Shown: positions 16,671 through 26,343, numbered from the stretch's first letter. The stretch: DNA of 64,000 nt from Atopobium sp. UBA1382 (GCA_002305805.1 DBQY01000009.1:79762-143761); one strand, 5' to 3'. Numbers and translations are program-made. Notes: generated by a model not told the origin, from the letters alone.

Positions 16671-18356
16671 ATGACGCTCATCAACGGAAACGAGGACTGG
16701 TGGAAGCAGGCCGTGGTGTATCAGGTGTACCCGCGCAGCTTCTACGACACGGACGGCGACGGCCTCGGTGACATCCGCGGCGTCACCGCGCAGATGGACT
16801 ACCTGCGCGAGCTGGGGGTGGACGCCATCTGGCTCTCCCCCTTCTACCCCTCCCCGCTGGTCGACGGCGGCTACGACGTGGCCAACTACCGCGACGTGGA
16901 CCCGCGCCTGGGCACGCTCGAGGACTTCGACGAGATGTCGGCCGCCGCGCACGCCGCTGGCATCAAGGTCGTCGTGGACATCGTCCCCAACCACACCTCC
17001 ACCGAGCACGAGTGGTTCAAGGCCGCGCTGGCGGCCGGTCCCGGCTCCCCGGAGCGCGACCGCTACATCTTCCGTCCCGGGCGCGGCGAGCACGGCGAGC
17101 TGCCCCCCAACGGCTGGAGGTCCACCTTTGGCGGGCCCGGCTGGGAGCCGGTCGGTGACGGCGAGTGGTACCTGCACCTCTTTGCCGTCGAGCAGGCGGA
17201 CCTCAACTGGAAGAACCCCGAGGTCCGCGAGGACTTCAAGAGGACGCTGCGCTTCTGGAGCGACCGCGGGGCCGACGGCTTCCGCATCGACGTGGCGCAC
17301 GCGCTCGCCAAGGACCTCGAGAGCCGCCCGCTCGACGAATGGCCCGACGACCCCGACCAGGACCACCCCGGCGCCGAGAACCCCCTCTGGGACCGCCCCG
17401 AGGTGCACGAGATCTACCGCGAGTGGCGCCAGATCTTCAACGAGTACGAGCCCGCGCGCTTTGCCGTGGGCGAGGCGTGGGTCGTCCCGGAGCACCAGTG
17501 GCGCTACGCCTCGACCGAGGAGCTCGGCCAGGTCTTCAACTTCGAGCTCGCCAAGGCAAACTGGATGGCCGACGAGATGCGCCTCGCCATCGAGGAGGGC
17601 CTCGACTCCGCCGAGCACTCCGGTTCCACCACCACGTGGGTCCTCTCCAACCACGACGTGGTGCGTCACGCCACGCGCTACGGCCTGCCGCAGGTCAAGT
17701 CCTCGGCGCACCATCAGCTCGCCAACGACTGGCTGCTGCGCGACGGCACGAGCTACCACGAGGACCGCGAGCTGGGCTCGCGCCGCGCGCGGGCCGCGCT
17801 CCTCATGGAGCTGGGCCTTCCCGGCTCGGTCTACCTCTACCAGGGCGAGGAGCTCGGCCTCTTTGAGGTCGCGGACATCCCCTGGGACGCGCTCGAGGAC
17901 CCACAGGCCGTTATGACCGCGCACGGCGACGCCCTCAAGGGTCGCGACGGCTGCCGCGTGCCGCTGCCCTGGGAGGCCGAGAAGGAAGACTTTGGCTTCT
18001 CGGCGCCGGCGACGCACGCGCCCGCGCACCTGCCGCAGCCCGCGTGGTTCGCAGGTCACGCCGTGGACGTGGAGGAGACGGACGAGCACTCGATGCTCCG
18101 CTACTACCGTCGCGCGCTCGCGCTGCGCGCCGAGCTGCTCACGGCCACCGGCGACACGTCGCTCACGTGGGCTGACGGCTACGACGACCAGGTCATCGCC
18201 TACCGCCGTCCCACCGCGGACGGCCGGGTGCTCACGAGCGTGACCAACTTCGGCCCGCGCGCCGTCGAGCTTCCCGAGGGCGAGGTTCTTCTCGCCAGCG
18301 CCGAGCTCGAGGACGGCATGCTGCCCACCGACGCCACCGCCTGGGTCATCCGGTAG
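16671..18356 (+). CDS. GH13 alpha-glucosidase (oligo-1,6-glucosidase/maltase type)
   Basis: Hydrolyses terminal alpha-glucosidic bonds of short oligosaccharides in the cytoplasm. 561 residues, no signal peptide. GH13 regions are present: VVVDIVPNHTS, GFRIDVAHAL (nucleophile Asp207), FAVGEAWV (acid/base Glu268) and LSNHDVVRHATR (Asp329). The start WWKQAVVYQVYPRSFYDTDGDGLGDI is typical of the maltase/isomaltase group and VPNHTS suits alpha-1,4/1,6 activity. RBS AAAGGAGAAAG precedes the ATG. It belongs to the malQ-glgP cluster; exact linkage preference cannot be fixed by sequence alone. Confidence 0.93.
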   Translation: MTLINGNEDWWKQAVVYQVYPRSFYDTDGDGLGDIRGVTAQMDYLRELGVDAIWLSPFYPSPLVDGGYDVANYRDVDPRLGTLEDFDEMSAAAHAAGIKVVVDIVPNHTSTEHEWFKAALAAGPGSPERDRYIFRPGRGEHGELPPNGWRSTFGGPGWEPVGDGEWYLHLFAVEQADLNWKNPEVREDFKRTLRFWSDRGADGFRIDVAHALAKDLESRPLDEWPDDPDQDHPGAENPLWDRPEVHEIYREWRQIFNEYEPARFAVGEAWVVPEHQWRYASTEELGQVFNFELAKANWMADEMRLAIEEGLDSAEHSGSTTTWVLSNHDVVRHATRYGLPQVKSSAHHQLANDWLLRDGTSYHEDRELGSRRARAALLMELGLPGSVYLYQGEELGLFEVADIPWDALEDPQAVMTAHGDALKGRDGCRVPLPWEAEKEDFGFSAPATHAPAHLPQPAWFAGHAVDVEETDEHSMLRYYRRALALRAELLTATGDTSLTWADGYDDQVIAYRRPTADGRVLTSVTNFGPRAVELPEGEVLLASAELEDGMLPTDATAWVIR

Positions 18357-18404
18357 GGCGTCGCTGCTACAGTAGGCACAGGGAACGAGGGACGGAGGGA
18401 CGTC

Positions 18405-19391
18405 ATGAAGACGATGCGCGTGGGCTACATCGGAGCGGGCAACATCTCGGGACAGATGGCGGAGACCATCGCGCGGATGGGCGAGGTGGAAAACTACGCC
18501 GTTGCCGCGCGCGACCCCGAGCGCGCGCGGGAGTTTGCCAGGCACTGGGGCTTCTCGCGTGCGTACGGCTCCTACGAGGAGCTGCTCGCCGACCCCGACG
18601 TGGACCTCGTCTACGTGGCGCTCCCCCACTCGCACCACCACCGCTGGACCATCGCCGCGCTCGAGGCCGGCCACCACGTGCTGTGCGAGAAGGCCTTCGC
18701 CGCAAACGAGCGCCAGGCGCGCGAGATGGTCGAGTGCGCCCGCGAGCGGGGACTCCTGCTCGCCGAGGCGATCTGGACGCGCTACATGCCGTCGCGGAAG
18801 ATGATCGACAAGATCGTCTCGAGCGGCGAGATCGGCGAGGTCACGACCGTCGCGGCCAACCTCGGCTACCGCGTGGACGGCAATGCGCGCATGACTGACC
18901 CGGCGCTCGCCGGCGGCGCCCTGCTCGACCTCACGGTCTACCCGCTGAACTTTGCCAGCATGGTGCTCGGCAACAGAATCCGTCGCATCGCGGCGTCCAT
19001 GGTGCCCGCCGTGACCGGCGTGGACGGGCAGGACAACGTCATGATCGAGTACGAGTCCGGACAGATGGCGAGCCTGTTCTCCACGATGTACGCCATGACC
19101 GACCGCGAGGGCCAAATTCTGGGGACCAAGGGCTTCATCACCGTCGAGAACATCAACAACCCGCAGGTCATCCGCGTCTACGCGTCCGACGGCCTCACCC
19201 GCGAGCTCACGCGTGAGATCGCGGTGCCCGAGCAGATCACGGGCTACGAGTACGAGCTGCTGTCCTGCAAGCGCGCCATCGAGGCCGGCGCGCTCGAGTG
19301 CCCGGAGATGCCCCACGCCGAGACGCTCGAGCTCATGCGCCAGATGGACGAGATCCGCCGCCAGTTTGGCGTCGTCTTCCCCTTCGAGTAG
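18405..19391 (+). CDS. Gfo/Idh/MocA-family oxidoreductase
   Basis: An NAD(P)-dependent oxidoreductase of 328 residues. The N-terminal Rossmann motif is GYIGAGNISGQMAETI (GxGxxS/A type), followed by DLVYVALPHSHHH and the catalytic-lysine motif HVLCEKAFAAN, where C-EK replaces the common V-EKP. The C-terminal domain has GGALLDLTVYPLNF, typical of the trans-1,2-dihydrobenzene-1,2-diol dehydrogenase-like branch. RBS GGACGGAGGGA. It lies 48 bp after the GH13 gene, probably in the same operon, so a sugar or sugar derivative is the likely substrate, but none can be named. Confidence 0.88.
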   Translation: MKTMRVGYIGAGNISGQMAETIARMGEVENYAVAARDPERAREFARHWGFSRAYGSYEELLADPDVDLVYVALPHSHHHRWTIAALEAGHHVLCEKAFAANERQAREMVECARERGLLLAEAIWTRYMPSRKMIDKIVSSGEIGEVTTVAANLGYRVDGNARMTDPALAGGALLDLTVYPLNFASMVLGNRIRRIAASMVPAVTGVDGQDNVMIEYESGQMASLFSTMYAMTDREGQILGTKGFITVENINNPQVIRVYASDGLTRELTREIAVPEQITGYEYELLSCKRAIEAGALECPEMPHAETLELMRQMDEIRRQFGVVFPFE

Positions 19392-19425
19392 GCCCGTGTT
19401 TCTCGGAAGGGGCGGAGGCGGTCCG

Positions 19426-19442
19426 GCGCCGCGATGCGGCGC
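19426..19442. terminator. Small GC hairpin between convergent genes
   Basis: GCGCCGC (19426-19432) pairs with GCGGCGC (19436-19442) around a GAT loop. It abuts the stop of the convergent alpha-galactosidase gene. No T-run. Confidence 0.35.
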
Positions 19443-21631
19443 TACTCGACGCGCTCGAAGCGGTACATGAAGCTCTCGTACGGCGTGGCGGGCACGGAGA
19501 CGGGCAGGCCCATGTCCATGAGGGCGTCGGCGGCGTAGACGCGGCCGTTGCTCACCATGCGGTAGCTCGCGCCCGGCGTGAGGCCGCGCGGCACGACGTA
19601 GTTGGCCAGACCGTAGCCGTCCACGCGCGTCACCACCGCGCAGACGAGCGCCTCAGAGCCGTCCTCAGAGACGAACTCCCAGGCCGCGACCGTGGCGTCC
19701 TTGGGGTCGGTCAGGCGATAGAAGAGGCCCTCGCGCACGAGATGCTCGATCGTGCGGTAGGTCTTGACCTGGCTCTTGATGAGCTCGCAGGCGCGGTCGT
19801 TCAGCTCCATGAGGTCGAGCTCGTAGCCAAAGGCGCCGCCGCCCATGGCAACGGTCCCGCGGGCGCCGAGAGGAACGGTGCGCCCGGTGATCTCGTTGGG
19901 GCAGGCGGAGACGTGCGCGCCCATCGCCGAGCACGGGTAGCCGAAGGAGGTGCCGTACTGGATCTCCAGGCGGTTGCGGGCATCGGTGTTGTCGGACGTC
20001 CAGATCTGGGGCGTGTAGTAGAGCATGCCCGCGTCAAAGCGGCCGCCGCCCGCCGAGCAGCCCTCGATGAGGAGCTCCGGGTAGCGGGAGCGCACGCGCT
20101 CGAGAAGGTCGTAGAGGCCGAGCATGTAGTCGTAGAGGACCTTGCCCTGGTCGCTCGCGGTGCGGGAGTACACGTCGACGATCGAGCGGTTGTAGTCCCA
20201 CTTGACGTAGTCGATGCCGCCCTGGTCGAGCACGGCGCAGAGCTGCTCGAAGAGGTTGTCGCGCACCTCCGCACGCGAGAGGTCCAGCACCAGCTGGTCG
20301 CGGCCGAGCACGGGCTCCTTGCCGGGGACGATGAGCGCCCAGTCGGGGTGCGCACGGAAGAGGTCGGAGTCCTCGTTCACCATCTCCGGCTCGACCCAGA
20401 TGCCAAAGCCCAGGCCCACCTCGTTCACGCGGCGAGCGAGGTCGGACACCGTGCCGCCGAGCTTGGCCATGTTGGGCTGCCAGTCGCCGAGGCCGCGGTG
20501 GTCGTCGTTGCGGGCGCCAAACCAGCCGTCGTCCATGACGAGCATGTCCAGCCCCAGCTCCGCGGCCTTCTTCGCGAGCTTCACGAGCTTGTCGCCCGTG
20601 AAGTCGAAGTAGCAGGCCTCCCAGCTGTTGATGAGGATGGGGCGCGGGGCGTCGCGCCAGGGGCCGCGGCAGACGTGACGACGGATGCAGCGGTGCAGGT
20701 TGTGGGAGACCTTCTCCAGGCCGGCACCCGAGTAGGTCATGATGACCTCGGGCGCCACGATCTTCTCGCCCGGCTCGAGCGGGTAGGAGAAGAGGTCGTC
20801 GTCGAGGCCCATCTGGATGCGGGACTGGTCGTACTGGTCACGCTCCGCCTCGGCGAGAAACCCGCCGCTGTAGACGAAGCTCATGGACCAGCAGCGGCCC
20901 GAGGTCTCGGTGGCGGCGTGGTCGCAGGCGATCATGACCGGGTTGTACTGGTTGGAGGACATGCCGCGGCGGCTGCCCACGGAGAGCGAGCCGTTTAGGA
21001 GGTGGCGGCGTGTGGGACGGCGCTCCATCGCGTGGCGGCCGTCAAAGGTGATGACGTCGAAGTCGCCGGTCACGAAGTCGAGGCAGGCGCTCTGGAGCTT
21101 CTCCACGGTGACGCGGGCGTCTCCGTTGTTACGGACAATCGCGGCGCGGGTGATGATGTCCAGCTTGGGCAGGACACCGTAGAGCAGCTCGACCTCGAGG
21201 CCCAGGCGCTCGTCGGCGAGCGTCACCGAGAGGGTCTCGGCGTCGTCCTTCTCGCCCGCGTAGACGGCGGGAAGCCCCGGCAGGTCATACTTGCCCGGAC
21301 GGATCTCGTGGCACTTGTAGCGCAGGTCGCCGCCGAAGGTGCCCTCGGCGTCGCGGACGAGCAGCATCGGGCTGCGCATGTCGCCGGAACCCTGGAAGGG
21401 GTACTCCTGCGGGAGAAAGTCGAGCGAGTAGGTGCGGTCCGCCACGTCGTGCGGGCAGCCACACATGCCGCTGCGGTCGCAGTACGTGAGGAGGTAGGAC
21501 AGGTCCCCCTCCGCACGTGCGCCGTAGTAGAGATGGAGCAGGTAGCCGTACTCGTCGACCTTCATCTGATAGGTGGAGTTATCCGTTGAGATGGTGAGGA
21601 GGCGCGCGGGGGCGTCGTACGACAGGGGCAT
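19442..21631 (-). CDS. aga: GH36 alpha-galactosidase
   Basis: Removes terminal alpha-1,6-galactose from melibiose, raffinose and stachyose. 729 residues, the usual length for the tetrameric GH36 enzymes, no signal peptide so cytoplasmic. The nucleophile is Asp479 in YVKWDYNR and the acid/base is Asp547 in WTSDNTDAR. Further signatures are NSWEACYFDF, MDDGWFGARN, GIWVEPEMVN and IEGCSAGGGRFD. It is the last gene of a five-gene unit behind the ABC importer, separated from the second permease by 136 bp that hold a perfect hairpin, which suggests separate tuning of its expression. Confidence 0.96.
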   Translation of the reverse strand: MPLSYDAPARLLTISTDNSTYQMKVDEYGYLLHLYYGARAEGDLSYLLTYCDRSGMCGCPHDVADRTYSLDFLPQEYPFQGSGDMRSPMLLVRDAEGTFGGDLRYKCHEIRPGKYDLPGLPAVYAGEKDDAETLSVTLADERLGLEVELLYGVLPKLDIITRAAIVRNNGDARVTVEKLQSACLDFVTGDFDVITFDGRHAMERRPTRRHLLNGSLSVGSRRGMSSNQYNPVMIACDHAATETSGRCWSMSFVYSGGFLAEAERDQYDQSRIQMGLDDDLFSYPLEPGEKIVAPEVIMTYSGAGLEKVSHNLHRCIRRHVCRGPWRDAPRPILINSWEACYFDFTGDKLVKLAKKAAELGLDMLVMDDGWFGARNDDHRGLGDWQPNMAKLGGTVSDLARRVNEVGLGFGIWVEPEMVNEDSDLFRAHPDWALIVPGKEPVLGRDQLVLDLSRAEVRDNLFEQLCAVLDQGGIDYVKWDYNRSIVDVYSRTASDQGKVLYDYMLGLYDLLERVRSRYPELLIEGCSAGGGRFDAGMLYYTPQIWTSDNTDARNRLEIQYGTSFGYPCSAMGAHVSACPNEITGRTVPLGARGTVAMGGGAFGYELDLMELNDRACELIKSQVKTYRTIEHLVREGLFYRLTDPKDATVAAWEFVSEDGSEALVCAVVTRVDGYGLANYVVPRGLTPGASYRMVSNGRVYAADALMDMGLPVSVPATPYESFMYRFERVE

Positions 21632-21689
21632 GGTTCCTCGGTTTCTCTCGTATGCCTAAAAGTGCAAAGGCGAATGTAGCGCATTTGGG

Positions 21690-21727
21690 GACGCCCGGAA
21701 CCCGTCATGCGGCGGATTCCGGGCGTC
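21690..21727. terminator. Perfect 11-bp hairpin between permease and alpha-galactosidase genes
   Basis: GACGCCCGGAA (21690-21700) pairs with TTCCGGGCGTC (21717-21727); loop 16 nt. No T-run on either strand. Within an operon such a hairpin may act as a partial terminator or as an mRNA stabiliser for the upstream transporter genes. Confidence 0.5.
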
Positions 21728-21767
21728 AGGGGGAATCTTTACAGATGCCCTACGTTCATCACGAGGC

Positions 21768-22625
21768 CTACTTCACGGCACCGTTGGTGACGCCGCCGAT
21801 GATCTGCTTCTGCGCCACGATGTAGAAGATGATCATCGGGAGCATGGCGAGCAGGTAGGAGGCAAACGCCAGGTTGTAGTTCGTGCCGAACTGCGTCTGG
21901 AAGCTCATCTGCGCGAGCGGCAGGGTGTTGACGCCGGAGCCGCCCATGATGACGAGCGGGGTCATGACGTCGTTCCACACGGCCAGGCCGGTGATGACGG
22001 CAACGGTGGCGTGCATGGGCTTCATGAGCGGGAAGATGACCTTCCAGTAGGTGGTCCAGGTGGACGCACCGTCGACGCGCGCGGCCTCCTCGAGGGCGGT
22101 GGGGATGTTCCTCAGGTAGCCGGTGTAGAGCATCATGTTCATGGGCATGTAGAACACGACGTAGAGGATCATTACGCCGAACATGTTGTCAAGGTGCATC
22201 ATGGCCGTCTGCTTGACGAGCGGCATCATCAGGATCGCGAAGGGCACGTACATGCCGGCGACGATGAAGTAGTAGGAGCCCTTGAAAAGCTTCTTCTTGT
22301 CCATGTTGCGCCCGATGGCATACGCCGCGAGGCTGTGAATGAGGATGGAGACGACCACGGCAACGACAGTGATGATGAGCGAGTTCAGGAACGAGTGGAA
22401 GAAGTCGGTGACCTGGATGGCCTCGATGAAGTTGTCGAGAGACCATGTGGCGGGCAGGGAGAGGATGCCCGCGATGTCGTTGGTCATCTCGGAGGGGTCC
22501 TTGAACGCGATGACCACAGCCATGTAGAGCGGGAAGAGGACCGTGAGGGTGCCGATCATGAGCAGGATCGTGACGGGCCAGTTCACCCGCTCCTTGACCT
22601 TGGTAGGAACAGTGTTGTTAGCCAT
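21768..22625 (-). CDS. Sugar ABC transporter permease, MalG type
   Basis: Inner-membrane permease of a CUT1-type carbohydrate ABC importer; 285 residues, six predicted helices. The EAA loop that contacts the ATPase reads EEAARVDGASTWTTYWKVIFPLMKP across residues of the C-terminal third. Its start codon overlaps the stop of the preceding permease gene (TAATG), so the two permeases are translationally coupled. Together with the binding protein and MsmK-type ATPase it should import alpha-galactosides, judging from the GH36 gene that follows. Confidence 0.93.
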   Translation of the reverse strand: MANNTVPTKVKERVNWPVTILLMIGTLTVLFPLYMAVVIAFKDPSEMTNDIAGILSLPATWSLDNFIEAIQVTDFFHSFLNSLIITVVAVVVSILIHSLAAYAIGRNMDKKKLFKGSYYFIVAGMYVPFAILMMPLVKQTAMMHLDNMFGVMILYVVFYMPMNMMLYTGYLRNIPTALEEAARVDGASTWTTYWKVIFPLMKPMHATVAVITGLAVWNDVMTPLVIMGGSGVNTLPLAQMSFQTQFGTNYNLAFASYLLAMLPMIIFYIVAQKQIIGGVTNGAVK

Positions 22626-23494
22626 TAGAGCTGCTCCTCCTTACTGTTCAGGAACTTCGTCTGCGCAATGGAGACCACGGCGATGAGGATGAAGAAGATC
22701 ACCGCGTTTGCGCACTGGAAGCCAAACTGACTGTTGTTGAGACCGTTCTCGTAGATGAGATACGAGATGGACTCGGTGGAGTTGGCGGGGCCGCCGCCCG
22801 TCATTGCCACGATCTGGTCGAAGACCATGAGCATGTCCTTCATGACGAGGACCATGTTCGTGGTGATGGAGGGCATGATGAGCGGGAACGTGAGGTAGCG
22901 GAACTTGTCCCAGCCGGTAGCGCCGTCGAGGGCACCGGCCTCGTAGACGTCCTCGGGGACCGAGGAGAGACCGGTGATGTAGATAATCGTGGTCTGGGCG
23001 CACGCCTGCCACACGAGCACGACCACGATTCCGATCCACGCCCAGTCGGCGCTTGCGAGGATCGAGTCGGTACCCGTCACCGCTGGGACGATGTAGGTGA
23101 AGAAGTACGTGAAAACGTAGCCTACGACGAGGGCGCCGAGGATGCGCGGGACAAAGTAGAGGCCGCGCAGAGCGCTCTTGAACTTGATCTTGCTCGAGAG
23201 GCCGATGGCCAGGATGAGCGAGAGCACGTTCACGAGGATCGTGGAGACCACGGCGAGCTTGAAGGTGAACAGGTACGAGTTACCAACGCGGGCGTCCTGG
23301 AACAGGTCGATGTAGTTCTGGAACCCGATGATCTCGAAGGGACCATAGCCCTTGGAGTTGGTGAAGCTGTAGAAGAAGCCCGTGAGCAGCGGGATCGTGT
23401 TGAAGGCCACAAACAGGACGAGCACCGGGATCAGAATCATGAGGAAGGTGCGGTTCCTGTCAGACCCCGCCTTGGACGTTGCGAGATTTGCCAT
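22625..23494 (-). CDS. Sugar ABC transporter permease, MalF type
   Basis: The second permease of the CUT1 importer, 289 residues with six hydrophobic helices. The EAA loop is YEAGALDGATGWDKFRYLTFPLI (around residues 190-212), with the GG-A-D-G pattern of the family. It begins 12 bp after the binding-protein gene and ends overlapping the next permease by 1 nt. The N-terminus (SDRNRTFLMILIPVLV) is short, as in MsmF/LacF-type proteins, without the extra periplasmic domain of E. coli MalF. Confidence 0.93.
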   Translation of the reverse strand: MANLATSKAGSDRNRTFLMILIPVLVLFVAFNTIPLLTGFFYSFTNSKGYGPFEIIGFQNYIDLFQDARVGNSYLFTFKLAVVSTILVNVLSLILAIGLSSKIKFKSALRGLYFVPRILGALVVGYVFTYFFTYIVPAVTGTDSILASADWAWIGIVVVLVWQACAQTTIIYITGLSSVPEDVYEAGALDGATGWDKFRYLTFPLIMPSITTNMVLVMKDMLMVFDQIVAMTGGGPANSTESISYLIYENGLNNSQFGFQCANAVIFFILIAVVSIAQTKFLNSKEEQL

Positions 23495-23506
23495 CAGTTT
23501 CCCTCC

Positions 23507-24796
23507 TTATCCCTGATTCGCTTCGTATTCCTGAACCGTGCGCATGACGGTCTTGTTGTAGCGCTGCCAGTCCGAGTCCCACTTGGCGAGGAACGCGTCG
23601 ACGTCCTGGTCGTTGATGAGACCCTGGAGGACGGTGTCGCAGGCCATGGCCGACGGGTAGGAGTGGTCGGGGTAGTCGATAAGCCTGCCCTCGTCAATGA
23701 AGTCGAGGATGTCGTCGAAGAGCGGATCGAGCGTGAAGTCGCCCTCGGTGCAGGGGATGGCCTTCTGGTCGTCGATGTAGGCTTGGAGGTTCTCCTGGTC
23801 CGCGAGGAAGTCGACGACCTTGTAGATGGAGTCCTTCTTGTCCGACTTCGCCTGGCAGATGTTCCAGCAGAGGTCAACGCCGGAGACCACGATGCGTTCA
23901 TCGGGGTCGTCTGCCGCGGGCATCGCGAACAGGCCGACGTTCATCTCGGGGTTCACCTGCAGGATCTGCGGAACTGCAAACGAGCCGCAGGGATACATCG
24001 CGCTCTGGCCGCGCGCGAAGGCGGTGCAGGCGTCGTTGTAGCTGTAGGCGAGCGGGCCGGGCTCGGCGTAGTCGAGGAGCTTCAGGAGCTTCTCGGCGGG
24101 CGCGCGGTAGTAGTCGGAGAACTTGGCATTGCCGGCGTTCACCTGACGCGTGAGGTCCTCGGGAACGAGTTGGACGAGCATAGAGTTCCACGGGGAGAGG
24201 ATGGTCCAGGTGTCGCGATAGCCCAGATAGAGCGGAAGGACCTCGCCCTCGGCCTTGATCTGCTCGCAGAGCTCGATGAACTCGTCCCACGTGGTGGGAA
24301 TCTGCCAGCCCTTCTCGGCGAACATATCCCTGTTGTAGAGCATACCGGCGGCGTTTGCCACGTAGGGGACGCCGTAGATGCCGTCCATGGGAACGTAGGT
24401 GAGGCTCTTCATGATCTCCTGGTAGGCGGGAGACACGTTGGCCATGCCCGGATAGTCGGAGACGTCGGCGAGCATTTCAGAGTCAACAAAGTCCGCGTAG
24501 GTGGCGTCGCCGCCGATGGCAACGACCTCGGGATAGTCGTCACGGACGAAACGCGTCTTCATGATCGTGACGGCGTCGTTGGGGCTGTCAAAGTTGAGGA
24601 AGACGTCGTCGCTCTGCTCGTTGAACTGGGCCTCGAGGTCCTCGAAGTAGGAGGCCGCCTCCATCTTGTAGTTGACGATCTCCACCTCGGCCTTGCCGTC
24701 GGCGCGCTCGCCCTCGCAGCCCGTGAGAGCGAGACCTGCGGCGGCAGCGGCGGAGAGCCCGAGGAAGGAGCGGCGTGTCAGTGCTCTTTTCTGCAT
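23507..24796 (-). CDS. Sugar ABC transporter substrate-binding lipoprotein with twin-arginine signal
   Basis: The receptor of the CUT1 importer, 429 residues. The signal region TRRSFLGLSAAAAAGLALTG carries a twin-arginine motif and ends in a lipobox before Cys27, so export by Tat and lipid anchoring are predicted. The mature part shows solute-binding family 1 features such as ITTWDEFIELCEQIKAEG-like (actual IPTTWDEFIELCEQIKAEG) and FARGQSAMYPCGSFAVPQI. Located between the ATPase gene (18 bp) and the MalF-type permease gene (12 bp). The alpha-galactoside specificity is inferred from the GH36 neighbour. Confidence 0.92.
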   Translation of the reverse strand: MQKRALTRRSFLGLSAAAAAGLALTGCEGERADGKAEVEIVNYKMEAASYFEDLEAQFNEQSDDVFLNFDSPNDAVTIMKTRFVRDDYPEVVAIGGDATYADFVDSEMLADVSDYPGMANVSPAYQEIMKSLTYVPMDGIYGVPYVANAAGMLYNRDMFAEKGWQIPTTWDEFIELCEQIKAEGEVLPLYLGYRDTWTILSPWNSMLVQLVPEDLTRQVNAGNAKFSDYYRAPAEKLLKLLDYAEPGPLAYSYNDACTAFARGQSAMYPCGSFAVPQILQVNPEMNVGLFAMPAADDPDERIVVSGVDLCWNICQAKSDKKDSIYKVVDFLADQENLQAYIDDQKAIPCTEGDFTLDPLFDDILDFIDEGRLIDYPDHSYPSAMACDTVLQGLINDQDVDAFLAKWDSDWQRYNKTVMRTVQEYEANQG

Positions 24797-24814
24797 AAGG
24801 TGTGCCCTCCTTCC

Positions 24815-25930
24815 CTAGTGGGCGATGGCGCGCTCGGTCTGCTTGTCGAAGAGGTGGATCTTGTCCACGTCGACGGAGCAGTTGATCTTGGAGCCGGTGC
24901 GGACGGTGCTCGAGGCGGAGAGGTGCGCGGAGATCTGGCCGCTGTCGACGTCGGCGTAGATCATGGCCTCGGAGCCCAGCAGCTCGTAGACCGTGACGTT
25001 GGCCGGGAAGGTCTCGGAGAGGGTGCGGCCCTCGGCGTACTCGTGCTCCTCGACGACGTCCTCCGGGCGGATGCCCATGACGACGACCTTGCCCACGTAG
25101 CCGCCGTCCTTCAGGGCCTTGGCCTTGGCGCCGGTGAGGGTGATCGTGTTGCTGCCAAAGGTGAGCGTCACGCCGTCGCCCTTCTCGGCCACCGCAACGT
25201 CGATGAAGTTCATCTGCGGGGAGCCGATGAAGCCGGCGACGAAGAGGTTGCAGGGCTCGTTGTAGAGCTTGGTGGGGGTGTCCACCTGCTGCATGACGCC
25301 GTCCTTCATGACGACGATGCGGGTGCCGAGCGTCATGGCCTCGGTCTGGTCGTGCGTGACGTAGATGATCGTGGCGCCGAGGCGGTCGTGGAGCTTGGAG
25401 ATCTCCGCGCGCATCTGGACGCGGAGCTTGGCGTCGAGGTTGGAGAGCGGCTCGTCCATCAGGTAGACCTTGGGGGCGCGGACGATGGCGCGGCCCATGG
25501 CGACGCGCTGGCGCTGGCCGCCGGAGAGGGCGGACGGCTTGCGGTCGAGGAGCTTCTCGAGGTCGAGGATGCGGGCAGCCTCGCGGACGGCCTTGTCGAT
25601 CTCCTTGGCGTCGACCTTGCGGAGCTTGAGCGGGAACGCCATGTTGTCATAGACGGACATGTGCGGGTACAGCGCGTAGGTCTGGAAGACCATGGCGATG
25701 TCGCGGTCCTTGGGCTCGACGTCGTTGACCACGCGACCGTCGATCTTGAGGGTGCCGGAGGTGATGTCCTCGAGGCCGGCGATCATGCGCAGCGTCGTGG
25801 ACTTGCCGCAGCCGGACGGGCCGACGAAGATGATGAACTCCTTGTCGGCGATCTCGAGGTTGAAATCCTTCACCCCCTCGAAGCCGTTCGGGTACTTCTT
25901 ACCTACGTGTTCGAGCGTGAGGCTTGCCAT
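24815..25930 (-). CDS. msmK: Carbohydrate ABC transporter ATPase, MsmK/UgpC type
   Basis: ATP-hydrolysing subunit of a CUT1 importer, 371 residues. Walker A is GPSGCGKSTTLRMIAG (about 38-53), the signature is LSGGQRQRVAMGRAIVR, Walker B is KVYLMDEPLSNLD and the switch histidine follows in THDQTEAM. The C-terminal OB/TOBE regulatory domain (from about 240) is present, as in MalK, MsmK and UgpC. It is the first gene of the alpha-galactoside operon; such ATPases often serve several importers, so it may also energise transporters elsewhere in the genome. Confidence 0.95.
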   Translation of the reverse strand: MASLTLEHVGKKYPNGFEGVKDFNLEIADKEFIIFVGPSGCGKSTTLRMIAGLEDITSGTLKIDGRVVNDVEPKDRDIAMVFQTYALYPHMSVYDNMAFPLKLRKVDAKEIDKAVREAARILDLEKLLDRKPSALSGGQRQRVAMGRAIVRAPKVYLMDEPLSNLDAKLRVQMRAEISKLHDRLGATIIYVTHDQTEAMTLGTRIVVMKDGVMQQVDTPTKLYNEPCNLFVAGFIGSPQMNFIDVAVAEKGDGVTLTFGSNTITLTGAKAKALKDGGYVGKVVVMGIRPEDVVEEHEYAEGRTLSETFPANVTVYELLGSEAMIYADVDSGQISAHLSASSTVRTGSKINCSVDVDKIHLFDKQTERAIAH

Positions 25931-26343
25931 CTGCGCAACCTTTCTCCCTGCCCGCCCGGCGTGCGCCCGCCGACCGAGGCCCCACCTTACGTTGTGCTTA
26001 ATTTTATGTTGCCACTTTTACGCGATTTTATCTGTATGCTGATATGTATTATTCCGTTATTCGTGGTATTGCTGGTAGTTGTCTTGTTTTGCATTTCAGA
26101 GCAAATTCACTCATTCGCCGAACGGATAGCATTTTGGCGCGAGTGGTTTAGGTGGTTTGTAAAGTTGCTGGTAAATGACTTGTAGATGCTTCTGAAAATA
26201 GGGAATCGATTCCATATTGGGTGCTCCAGAATTTATCTTTATGCGTTGTCTTGTCCTTTCTCGTATGCCGTCAAAGCGATAAACTATGCAAAATGCGACA
26301 TGGGTTTCTCGCCTGTGCGCTCGATGACGGGAGGGGCACGGAC
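25931..26343. promoter_or_regulatory. AT-rich divergent control region of the alpha-galactoside locus
   Basis: This 413-bp gap is strikingly AT-rich next to its GC-rich flanks, particularly 25985-26290. It must hold the promoters of the importer operon (leftward) and of the AraC-type regulator (rightward). At 26202-26213 lies the palindrome GGAATCGATTCC. I see no reading frame with a convincing ribosome binding site other than the regulator start. Exact -35/-10 boxes are not assigned. Confidence 0.6.
26202..26213. promoter_or_regulatory. Palindrome GGAATCGATTCC
   Basis: A perfect 12-bp palindrome, flanked by A/T, 131 bp before the AraC-type gene start. Candidate operator. Its symmetry fits a dimeric LacI-like or GntR-like regulator better than an AraC-type protein, which usually binds direct repeats. 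Confidence 0.35.

Noticed and set aside
26221..26343. N-terminal extension of the AraC-type regulator
   Set aside because: The extension is AT-rich promoter DNA and lacks a ribosome binding site; the ATG at 26344 has GGGAGGGG upstream.
25931..26343. AT-rich island as horizontally acquired gene remnant
   Set aside because: I see no frame with codon structure or similarity; a divergent promoter region explains the composition.
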